In this document: positions 57,058 through 64,000 of the stretch, one piece after another
How positions within the stretch are numbered: the first letter of the stretch is position 1
How the letters are laid out: the number at the start of each line of letters is the position of its first letter
Source of the DNA: Sorlinia euscelidii
GTDB lineage: Bacteria > Pseudomonadota > Alphaproteobacteria > Acetobacterales > Acetobacteraceae
Assembly: GCF_036452155.1 (NCBI RefSeq)
Contig: NZ_JAWJZY010000001.1
Direction: 5' to 3' (one strand)
Length of the DNA stretch: 64,000 bases
Position numbers and translations under genes: made by a program
Notes under the pieces: model-generated
What the model was told of the DNA's origin: nothing
Database searches by the model: none
The model's input: the letters and a program-made list of their open reading frames with translations, nothing else

Positions 57058-57690
57058 TCAGGACGGAAAAAACCGCTTCGTAAATGCCTGCAAACCAATT
57101 TGCCGTGCCGTGCGCAACCGCGCTGCCCTCAACACCGCTTTCGTCTGACGAATGGCATGGTCGAGATCGTCATTGACAATATTGTGATCAAATTCCGCCC
57201 AATGCGATAACTCGTTCTGTGCGGCGCGCATGCGGTTTTCAATCGTCTCGTCAGAATCGGATTGACGTCCGCGGAGGCGACGTTCCAGCTCCTCAATCGA
57301 AGGCGGGAGGATGAAGATGCTTAAGACATCTTCGGGCAAGGCGGCCCGCATCAGCCGGTGTCCCTGCCAATCAATGTCGAAAACCATATCATAACCGTCC
57401 GCAAGCGCCTTCTCGACCGGAAGGCGCGGCGTGCCATAACCGTGGCCGAACACTTCCGCCCATTCCAGCAATTCGCCTTGCGCGATCATCCTATTGTAGG
57501 CTTCCCGGTCCCTGAAATGGTAATGCACGCCCTCTTTTTCGCCTGGGCGTGGCAATCGGGTCGTCAAGGAGACGGAATGCATGAGACGCGATTCCGACGC
57601 GCGCAAAGCATTGGCGATCGTCGATTTACCCGCCCCGGATGGCGCGGAGATAACCAGACACACACCGCGCCTTCTGATTGCATCGGTCAT
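57058..57690 (-). CDS. gmk: Guanylate kinase
   Basis: A 210-residue enzyme that phosphorylates GMP to GDP. The P-loop SAPSGAGKST (15-24) is followed by the GMP-binding region SLTTRLPRPGEKEGVHYHF and FDIDWQGHRLMR. The length is normal. It converges with fnr, with 18 bases between them. The mgtC-like gene lies upstream on the same strand, 37 bases away, so they may share a transcript. Confidence 0.96.
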   Translation of the reverse strand: MTDAIRRRGVCLVISAPSGAGKSTIANALRASESRLMHSVSLTTRLPRPGEKEGVHYHFRDREAYNRMIAQGELLEWAEVFGHGYGTPRLPVEKALADGYDMVFDIDWQGHRLMRAALPEDVLSIFILPPSIEELERRLRGRQSDSDETIENRMRAAQNELSHWAEFDHNIVNDDLDHAIRQTKAVLRAARLRTARQIGLQAFTKRFFPS

Positions 57691-57727
57691 GACCCTATCC
57701 CTCCCCGGTCAATACCCGGCGCAACAT

Positions 57728-58402
57728 TTAAACCCATCTTTTGCTCGGCTCCTCGCTCCAGGCCGTTCGGACGCCGCTGACCTGCATGAGATGATTGATC
57801 AGAACAGCGTAGTCACTCCGACCACGGAGCAGAAACGAGAGAGCGAGATAATTCTTATTGTTATTTCTGTCCTGACGCACATGCAGGACCTCATAACCCG
57901 CGCGTTGAATAACGTCCTGAACGCGGCCACTCAAACTGGATTCATCATCCCCTCTGACGACGATGACGCCATCATTGACACGTTTACGCATGATGCGGCT
58001 GACAAATTTGTGCGTCAGAAGCATGACGATGAGGTAACAGATTGTGGTGAAAATCGCGATGACGATCATCCCGGCGCCCGCCGCCATACCGAGCGCCGCC
58101 GTCAACCAGACGGAAGCCGCTGTCGTCAGGCCGCGCACCGTATCGCGCCGCATAAAGATGACACCACCGCCGATGAAGCCCAGTCCTGATACGATCTGCG
58201 CCGCAACGCGTGATGGGTCCAAAACGACACGACCGGCGAGGAGCACGTCGGTGAAACCATATTTGGAGACGATCATGAAGAGTGCGGCCGCGACACCCAC
58301 AAGCGTATAGGTGCGGAAACCCGCGCTCTTCTGGCGGTATTCCCGCTCAAGCCCGATAATCGCGGACAGGATGAAGGCAAGGATCAGTTCCATCACCTGC
58401 AT
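57728..58402 (-). CDS. MgtC/SapB-family membrane protein
   Basis: A 224-residue membrane protein. The N-terminal 140 residues hold about four to five membrane segments with the family signature GLEREYRQKSAGFRTYTLVG, then GLGFIGGGVIFMRR and VRGLTTAASVWLTAALGMAAG. A cytoplasmic C-terminal ACT-like domain (about 150-224) follows. MgtC proteins help bacteria cope with low magnesium and modulate the F1Fo ATPase in pathogens; many others are uncharacterised. The start is taken at the ATG 58402; an in-frame ATG at 58447 is possible. Confidence 0.88.
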   Translation of the reverse strand: MQVMELILAFILSAIIGLEREYRQKSAGFRTYTLVGVAAALFMIVSKYGFTDVLLAGRVVLDPSRVAAQIVSGLGFIGGGVIFMRRDTVRGLTTAASVWLTAALGMAAGAGMIVIAIFTTICYLIVMLLTHKFVSRIMRKRVNDGVIVVRGDDESSLSGRVQDVIQRAGYEVLHVRQDRNNNKNYLALSFLLRGRSDYAVLINHLMQVSGVRTAWSEEPSKRWV

Positions 58403-58579
58403 CCACCCATCACCACTATTCTGCCCGACGGGCCAAATTGATATCAAGGGCCGCGCCTCCCTGGTTTTTCTGTTTAACGATGCGAAGGGCTACCCACTTG
58501 GCCTCTCGCGACGTTATAACGAATGGACAGGTGAAAGGGAACCATATGCCCTTCCCGGACGACCCCGCGACATGCCGAG

Positions 58580-60082
58580 ATGAAGCTGCCCATGACTGAA
58601 AATATCGCATCTGACACGCTGCTTGAAGAGCTTGTCCGCCGCGCCCCGCCCGCCAATCTGGAGGCGGAGATGGCGTTGCTGGGGGCCCTTCTGACGAATA
58701 ACAAAGCCTATGAGCACGTCTCGGACTTTCTGGCGGCGGAGCATTTCGCGAATGCGGTGCACGGCAAGATCTACGGTGCGATTGCCCGGCGGATTGATCG
58801 CGGGATGCTGGCAGACCCGATTACAATGCGCGCGGATTTCGAACATTCCGGGATGTTGGAGCCGGTGGGTGGCACCGCCTATCTGGGGAAATTGCTCGCC
58901 TCCATGGTCGGCATCGTCAATGCGGGGGAGTATGGCCGCGCCATTCATGATGCCTGGATCAGACGGCAACTCATCGATATTGGAGAGAATGTCGTCAATA
59001 ACGCCTATGGTGCCATGACGGAGCTCGCAGGCTCCGAGCAGATCGAGGCGGCGGAGGAAACGCTTTTCAAACTCGCGACGGACAAAGGCCAGGATGGCGG
59101 GTTCGTCGCGTTTGATCGCGCGCTCGCAACAGCGTTGGAGGTGGCGGAACATGCATTTCTACGCACCGGTGACGTTAGCGGCCTGACATCCGGCTTGCGG
59201 GATTTCGACAAGAAAACCGGCGGACTACACCCTTCGGACTTGTTGATTATCGCCGGGCGACCCGCGATGGGCAAAACCGCCCTGGCCACGAAGATCGCTT
59301 TTTCCGCCGCGCGCGCCTTGATGCAGGAAGCCGCGGACAGTAACACGCAGCCACGCGGCTCCGTCGCGATTTTCTCGCTTGAGATGTCATCGGAGCAGCT
59401 TGCGACACGTATCCTGTCTGAGCAGGCGGAAATTTCGAGTGAGCGTATTCGTCGCGGGGATATTGGTCAGAAGGAATTTGACCGCTTCGTCCGTGTGACG
59501 CGTGAGCTTCAGGAATTGCCACTTTTCATTGATGAGACGCCCGCCATCAGCCTTTCCGCGATGCGGACGCGCTGCCGCCGCCTGGCCCGTACAAAAGGGT
59601 TGAGCCTTGTCGTCGTGGATTATCTGCAACTGATGCGCCCCGCCGTCGGGACAAGGCCGGAAAGCCGGGTGCTGGAAATCTCGTTGATCACGCAGGGGCT
59701 GAAAGCCATCGCGAAGGAGTTATCCGTCCCCGTCATCGCGCTGTCTCAGCTTTCCCGTCAGGTGGAATCGCGGGAGGATAAGAGGCCGATGTTGTCGGAC
59801 CTGCGCGAGTCCGGCTCGATTGAGCAGGATGCCGACGCCGTCATGTTCGTCTATCGCGAGGAATATTACCTTAAACAGCGTATGCCCAAAGAGACGACTT
59901 ATGAGGGCGCGGAAAAATATCAGGCGGCTTTGGATGACTGGCACCGCAAAATGGACCTTGTCCATAATAAGGCCGAACTGATCCTGGAAAAACAGCGTCA
60001 CGGGCCGACCGGCACCATCCCCCTCTATTTTGAAGGGGAGTTCACGCGCTTTGCTGATCTTGACACGCATCACGAGGTGTAG
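58580..60082 (+). CDS. dnaB: Replicative DNA helicase
   Basis: A 500-residue DnaB helicase that unwinds DNA at the replication fork as a hexamer. The N-terminal helical domain (about 20-125) begins APPANLEAEMALLGALLTN. The RecA-like domain has Walker A AGRPAMGKTALA, Walker B LSLVVVDYLQLM, and LRESGSIEQDADAVMFVYRE with the arginine-finger region near the end (KAELILEKQRHGPTG). It contains no intein. The start could also be at 58592. It is divergent from the mgtC-like gene. Confidence 0.96.
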   Translation: MKLPMTENIASDTLLEELVRRAPPANLEAEMALLGALLTNNKAYEHVSDFLAAEHFANAVHGKIYGAIARRIDRGMLADPITMRADFEHSGMLEPVGGTAYLGKLLASMVGIVNAGEYGRAIHDAWIRRQLIDIGENVVNNAYGAMTELAGSEQIEAAEETLFKLATDKGQDGGFVAFDRALATALEVAEHAFLRTGDVSGLTSGLRDFDKKTGGLHPSDLLIIAGRPAMGKTALATKIAFSAARALMQEAADSNTQPRGSVAIFSLEMSSEQLATRILSEQAEISSERIRRGDIGQKEFDRFVRVTRELQELPLFIDETPAISLSAMRTRCRRLARTKGLSLVVVDYLQLMRPAVGTRPESRVLEISLITQGLKAIAKELSVPVIALSQLSRQVESREDKRPMLSDLRESGSIEQDADAVMFVYREEYYLKQRMPKETTYEGAEKYQAALDDWHRKMDLVHNKAELILEKQRHGPTGTIPLYFEGEFTRFADLDTHHEV

Positions 60083-60110
60083 CGGCACCCTTTTGGACAA
60101 TGAGTGCCGC
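60082..60110. terminator. Hairpin between convergent dnaB and the aldo/keto reductase
   Basis: GCGGCAC (60082-60088) pairs with GTGCCGC (60104-60110) around a 15-base loop, just after the dnaB stop codon. There is no T-run, so its terminator role is uncertain. Confidence 0.3.
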
Positions 60111-60130
60111 CAGTTGGCGTAAGGGCCGGC

Positions 60131-60982
60131 TCAGAAATCCGCTGTCATCGGGTCAGGCCCGACGCGCCCATCAGCACGGTCCATTTTTTCAATGTCAGCG
60201 AGATCCGCCGCATCAAGATGGAAATCGAACACGTCGATATTTTCCTGGAGACGCTGGTGGTTTGATGATTTCGGGATGACGACGAGGCCCTGATCAAGAT
60301 GCCAGCGAATCACGATTTGCGCCGGTGACTTCCCATGCTTCTTCGCGAGCTTTTGAATAACATCATTGTCGAGATTGGCGCCTCGACCTAAAGGACTCCA
60401 CGATTCTGTGATGATCCCATGTTTGTCATGAAAGGCGCGCAAGTGACGCTGCTGAAAAGCCGGGTGCAGCTCTATCTGATTAATGACCGGCACTTCACCC
60501 GTTTCATGGATGATCCGCTCAAGGTGATCGACATTGAAGTTTGAAACGCCGATTGACTTGATGCGACCTTCCTTTTTCAGCTCGATGAGCGCCTTCCAGG
60601 TCTCAACATAAAGGTTGTTTTTCGGCGCAGGCCAGTGGATGAGGTAGAGGTCCAGCACGTCAAGGCCGAGCTTCTTCATGCTCTCATCAAAGGCGCGGCG
60701 GGCCACATCATAGCCGTGGCCCGTATTCCATAATTTGGTCGTGACGAAAAGGTCATGATGGCGTTTGACTGCCTGACCAACGCCTTCCTCATTATGGTAG
60801 AATGCGGCGGTATCGACCATTTTATACCCGACCCCGGCTGCGAAATCGACAATCTCCGCCGTTTCATCCGCTGGCGTTTTATAGACACCGAGGCCAAGTT
60901 GCGGGATGGCTTTTCCGTCAAGCATTTTGAGGGTGAAATCCGGCGCATTTGCACGCTGGATGGTTGGATCAGGTTTCGGCAT
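60131..60982 (-). CDS. Aldo/keto reductase (2,5-diketo-D-gluconate reductase-like)
   Basis: A 283-residue NADPH-dependent reductase with a TIM barrel. The catalytic tetrad is Asp57, Tyr62 (DTAAFYHNEEG), Lys83 (TTKLWN) and His116 (LIHWPAP). The cofactor region VIPKSSNHQRLQENIDVFDF is typical of the AKR5 group, which includes diketogluconate reductases. Acetic acid bacteria make ketogluconates, so such a substrate is plausible but not shown. The gene is alone on its strand and converges with dnaB. Confidence 0.92.
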   Translation of the reverse strand: MPKPDPTIQRANAPDFTLKMLDGKAIPQLGLGVYKTPADETAEIVDFAAGVGYKMVDTAAFYHNEEGVGQAVKRHHDLFVTTKLWNTGHGYDVARRAFDESMKKLGLDVLDLYLIHWPAPKNNLYVETWKALIELKKEGRIKSIGVSNFNVDHLERIIHETGEVPVINQIELHPAFQQRHLRAFHDKHGIITESWSPLGRGANLDNDVIQKLAKKHGKSPAQIVIRWHLDQGLVVIPKSSNHQRLQENIDVFDFHLDAADLADIEKMDRADGRVGPDPMTADF

Positions 60983-61498
60983 AAAAGCCTCCTTGTCGTC
61001 TTTTACAAGTCATGTGAAATCTCGTGCCTGTCGGCGCGGAAATGTTCAGACGCGTGAGACACGCGCGCCGCATCCCGGCTCGGCAAGCATGCTGATTGGA
61101 GAGAGTCCGGCGCGGTTCGCCCGGTTTTCAAACGAAACAACATTCAGAAGGCGAGGTGCGTACGCCGCATCCCGCTTTCCCCATTCTGTCCGTTCTGACA
61201 GGATGAGAAGATCATCGCGGCCGCCTCCTTCTGCGTGAGGCCCGGCTTACGCCGTGCCGTGGCCGCTTCGGACCGGGTATGACACCTCAAACTCAACCTT
61301 CTTTCCGAACCTCATCGTCCTTGGCGTGACGCGCCTGTTTGAACTCTCTCGTCATAAATAAGGAGGTAAACTGCAATTTAAACCCTCTTCCCGGGCTTTC
61401 CCTCCGGATGCACGTGATGGATTGCGGGCAGAGCGGCGGCGCTACGTCATCTGCATCGCATCCGCGCAGCGCACCCCTTGCAGATCGCATCTGGATGA
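60983..61498. other. Intergenic region with an orphan ribosome site
   Basis: About 0.5 kb without a convincing gene. A perfect Shine-Dalgarno sequence AAGGAGGT at 61360-61367 is not followed by ATG, GTG or TTG at a useful distance; a CTG at 61371 opens a 42-codon frame rich in Arg and Ser that overlaps the end of the M3 peptidase gene. This looks like chance or a decayed gene. Confidence 0.35.
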
Positions 61499-63616
61499 TC
61501 AATCCGTTTTCAACCCATAGAAATCAAGCATGGGCTTGATGTCGGGCGCGTGACCCGTAAAGGCTTCAAACATCGCGTCGTAATCCTCCGTATGACCGCG
61601 TGACAGCACGAGGTCCCGGAAGCGCTGACCATTTGCCCGCGTCAAACCGCCATGCTTTTTGAACCAGTCGAAAGCGTCATGGTCCAGCATCTGAGTCCAG
61701 AGATAGGCGTAGTATCCAGCCTGATATCCATTGCCCCAGATATGCAGAAAGTAGGAACTGCGATAGCGCGGTGGCACGTGGGCCGTGTCGAGTCCGCTTT
61801 TCTCCAATGTGGTGCTTTCGAAACGATCAACATCCTTGATTTTTCGAAGAGGCGACATGGTGTGCCATTTCATGTCCAGCATGGCGGCGGAAACAACTTC
61901 ACCAAGGCGATAACCGGCATTGAAATGACGCGCGTCGAATAGTTTTTTCTGCAATGTCTCGGGCATGGTCGCGCCGGTCTGATAATGGCGCGCGTAGTGG
62001 GCGAAGACTTTCGGGTAAAGCGCCCAGTTTTCATTGAATTGCGACGGAAATTCCACGAAGTCGCGCGCGACGTTTGTGCCGGAGACGGAAGGGTAAACCT
62101 GATCGGCAAAGAGTCCGTGCAAAGCGTGCCCGAACTCATGGAACATCGTGATGACATCATCGAACGTGATTAACTGCGGCTGGCCCGGCGCCGCCTTGAC
62201 GAAATTGCCGACATTATAAATGACGGGTTTCTGGTTCAGGAGCTTCGATTGCTCCACGAAATTCGACATCCAGGCGCCACCGAATTTGTTGTCGCGCGCA
62301 AAATAATCGAAATACATCAGCCCTAGAGGCGCATCATCTTTATCGCGCACCTCATAAACCACCACGTCGGATTGATAGACCGGAATGTCATGACGTTGAT
62401 TGAAGGTGATGCCGTATAGAGATGTCGCGGCGTAGAAAACCCCGTCCTCAAGCACGGTCTTCAGCTCAAAATAAGGCTTGAGATCATCCTCACTATAGCC
62501 CAGCGTTTTCCGGCGTAATTTGTCCGCATAAAAATCCCAGTCCCACGGCGCAAGGCTGAACGTGCTGCCTTCAGCCTGAATCAGCTGCGTGAGGGCCTGC
62601 TCTTCCTCATCCTGCGCGGCGCGGGTCGGCGCGACAAGCTGGTTCATAAAGTCGTTCGCCGCTTCCGGCGTTTTGGCCATCTGGTTTTCCAGTTGATAGG
62701 CTGCATAATTCCTGAAACCAAGCAGCCGCGCCTTCTCCGCCCTGAGATGGGCAATGCGCACGATCAGCGCGCGCGTGTCATTGCCATCGCCCTGCTCCGC
62801 ACGCGTCCAGCTTTTTTGAAATAACGCCTGGCGCGTCTCACGATCTTTCAGGACGGCCAGCGAAGGCTGCTGCGTCGTATTTTGAAGCGGTACGAGCCAC
62901 CGCCCCTTCTGCCCCGCCGCCTCTGCCGCCCCGAAGGCCGTGTTCAGCGCATTTGCATCCAGGCCGCTCAGTTTTTTCTCAACATCGACGACGAGTCCCG
63001 CCGCTTTCGTGGCGGCCACCAGCTTCTGCTGGAATGATGATTCAAGGACGGAGAGCTTACTGTTCAGATCCTTCAGGCGCGTCTTTTCCCGCGATGACAG
63101 TGAGGCACCCGCATGGAGGAAACGCTGATACCACTCCGTCAGGACGTGCATCTGCTCCTGCGTCAGGTCCAGGCTGTTGCGTTTCTGGTAGACAGTCGCC
63201 ACGCGATTGAAAAGCGCCGTATTGAGATAAATCTCGTCCTCATGCTGCGTGAGAAGCGGCGCGAACTTCGTCTTGATAGCGTCGAGGCGCGGGTTGCTGT
63301 TGGCGCTGTAGAGATTATCGAACGTCATATCGACACGGTGCAGCGTGCGCCCGGCCCGCTCCAGCGCTTCAATTGTATTCACAAAATCCGGGCGGTCCGG
63401 GTTGACGGTGATGGCGTGGATCTCATTATTCTGCGCCAGCATCCCCTGCTCAAAAGCCGGCGCGAAATCCGCATCGGTAATCAGGTCAAAACGCGGTGCC
63501 TCATAGGGAAGAGTGCTGGGCTGAAGAAGAGGATTCGTGCGCGCCAGGGCACTACTCCCCATAAGCGCGAGAACCGCGAATGCACCGGCCACGTGGCGCG
63601 GGTGGAGGATACCCAT
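61499..63616 (-). CDS. dcp: M3-family zinc metallopeptidase (peptidyl-dipeptidase Dcp-like)
   Basis: A 705-residue oligopeptidase. A signal peptide (HVAGAFAVLALMGSSALA) indicates a periplasmic or exported enzyme, unlike cytoplasmic E. coli Dcp. The zinc motif HEFGHALHG lies near residue 490, with the third ligand and Dcp-type substrate region in VEFPSQFNENWALYP about 25 residues later. The start at 63616 has GAGGAAGGGA upstream; the frame opens 40 codons earlier. It trims dipeptides from peptides. It follows a TonB receptor gene by 41 bases, so it may digest imported peptides. Confidence 0.93.
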   Translation of the reverse strand: MGILHPRHVAGAFAVLALMGSSALARTNPLLQPSTLPYEAPRFDLITDADFAPAFEQGMLAQNNEIHAITVNPDRPDFVNTIEALERAGRTLHRVDMTFDNLYSANSNPRLDAIKTKFAPLLTQHEDEIYLNTALFNRVATVYQKRNSLDLTQEQMHVLTEWYQRFLHAGASLSSREKTRLKDLNSKLSVLESSFQQKLVAATKAAGLVVDVEKKLSGLDANALNTAFGAAEAAGQKGRWLVPLQNTTQQPSLAVLKDRETRQALFQKSWTRAEQGDGNDTRALIVRIAHLRAEKARLLGFRNYAAYQLENQMAKTPEAANDFMNQLVAPTRAAQDEEEQALTQLIQAEGSTFSLAPWDWDFYADKLRRKTLGYSEDDLKPYFELKTVLEDGVFYAATSLYGITFNQRHDIPVYQSDVVVYEVRDKDDAPLGLMYFDYFARDNKFGGAWMSNFVEQSKLLNQKPVIYNVGNFVKAAPGQPQLITFDDVITMFHEFGHALHGLFADQVYPSVSGTNVARDFVEFPSQFNENWALYPKVFAHYARHYQTGATMPETLQKKLFDARHFNAGYRLGEVVSAAMLDMKWHTMSPLRKIKDVDRFESTTLEKSGLDTAHVPPRYRSSYFLHIWGNGYQAGYYAYLWTQMLDHDAFDWFKKHGGLTRANGQRFRDLVLSRGHTEDYDAMFEAFTGHAPDIKPMLDFYGLKTD

Positions 63617-63657
63617 CTTGATCCCTTCCTCTTTTGTTGATGACAGCAGGGTCGAGC

Positions 63658-64000
63658 TTACAATGAAAAGCGCGCATTCAGGAAGATCGTGCGTGGCATC
63701 CCGACGAAAAGATAATCGGTCTGGAGAAACCCCCAATATTGCAGGTTTTGCACGTTATCCATTTCCGCCTGTAACGTCACATGGTGGCGCGCGACATCCA
63801 TGTCATAGCGTGCGCGAAGGTTGAGAAGGGTATAATGCGGCACTTTGTAAAGATTGCGGCTGTCCCCCCACATTGACGCCGTGTGATGCACCTCAGCCTC
63901 GATCGAAAATCCGGGGAGATGTGCAAACCCTTTATGGAGCGTGAACATATTCTGCACGGACGGGACACCTTCAATCGCGTTTCCGATAATGTCAGGATCG
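63658..64000 (-). CDS. TonB-dependent receptor, C-terminal part, cut by the window
   Basis: The frame is open to the end of the window, giving about 113 residues of a larger protein. It shows outer-membrane barrel strands: GFSIEAEVHHTASM, YKVPHYTLLNLRARYDM, HHVTLQAEMDNVQNLQYW, then MPRTIFLNARFSL, the closing strand ending in the usual aromatic-x-Leu pattern. Such receptors import iron chelates, vitamins or other large nutrients. The plug domain and ligand specificity lie outside the window. It precedes the M3 peptidase gene by 41 bases. Confidence 0.85.
   Translation of the reverse strand, partial: DPDIIGNAIEGVPSVQNMFTLHKGFAHLPGFSIEAEVHHTASMWGDSRNLYKVPHYTLLNLRARYDMDVARHHVTLQAEMDNVQNLQYWGFLQTDYLFVGMPRTIFLNARFSL

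Noticed and set aside
61360..61500. Small gene after the perfect Shine-Dalgarno AAGGAGGT
   Set aside because: Only a CTG follows at a usable distance and the resulting Arg/Ser-rich frame overlaps the M3 peptidase end.
1..64000. CRISPR array, rRNA operon or complete insertion sequence
   Set aside because: No regularly spaced repeats, no rRNA sequence and no intact transposase gene were seen on either strand.

Overview
The window is chromosomal DNA of an alphaproteobacterium, most probably an acetic acid bacterium (Acetobacteraceae). The evidence is the gene order murA / hisG-hisD-infA-maf-RNase E/G-yacG-tRNA-Phe, ssb-gyrA-coaD-ppiB divergent from uvrA, thrS-infC, an alphaproteobacterial FNR with a CX2CX7C cluster motif, and a GMC sugar/alcohol dehydrogenase. 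The genus cannot be fixed from this sequence alone. Coding DNA is moderately GC rich; intergenic stretches at 2.2-3.1 kb and 9.1-10.1 kb and an islet at 17.3-19.2 kb are clearly AT richer.

Layout. 0-2.2 kb: two unknown genes and a small helix-turn-helix gene. 3.1-9.1 kb: a three-gene RND efflux operon in the order permease, adaptor, outer-membrane channel. 10.1-13.7 kb: an accessory operon that joins a FeeM-like N-acyl amino acid synthase, an ICMT-type carboxyl methyltransferase and a membrane GGDEF-EAL protein; this is the best candidate for an undescribed system. 13.8-19.2 kb: a sugar porter, a secreted adhesin-like protein, then a low-GC islet with a PanA (SocA/DUF4065) antitoxin and a coiled-coil membrane partner, next to tRNA-Lys. 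19.2-32.4 kb: housekeeping (ppiB, coaD, gyrA, ssb, uvrA, an FAH-family gene, dsbD, hrpB). 32.5-36.7 kb: a DegP-like protease with a two-component system and a SIMPL protein. 36.7-46.9 kb: infC, thrS, two glycosyltransferases, an unknown lipoprotein, dcd, murA. 47-49.2 kb: a two-gene GMC dehydrogenase block. 49.4-53.8 kb: hisG to tRNA-Phe. 53.9-64 kb: MFS exporter, ompW and fnr sharing a perfect FNR box, gmk, mgtC, dnaB, an aldo/keto reductase, an M3 peptidase and the end of a TonB receptor.

Five genes (GGDEF-EAL, the secreted protein, gyrA, uvrA, the lipoprotein) are broken by seven apparent frameshifts. Every one is repaired by adding a single base to a run of five or six G or C, and every repaired gene becomes a whole number of codons. 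Because gyrA is essential, this looks like homopolymer under-calling in the sequence rather than gene decay. These genes are therefore listed as CDS over their full span, with the break noted.
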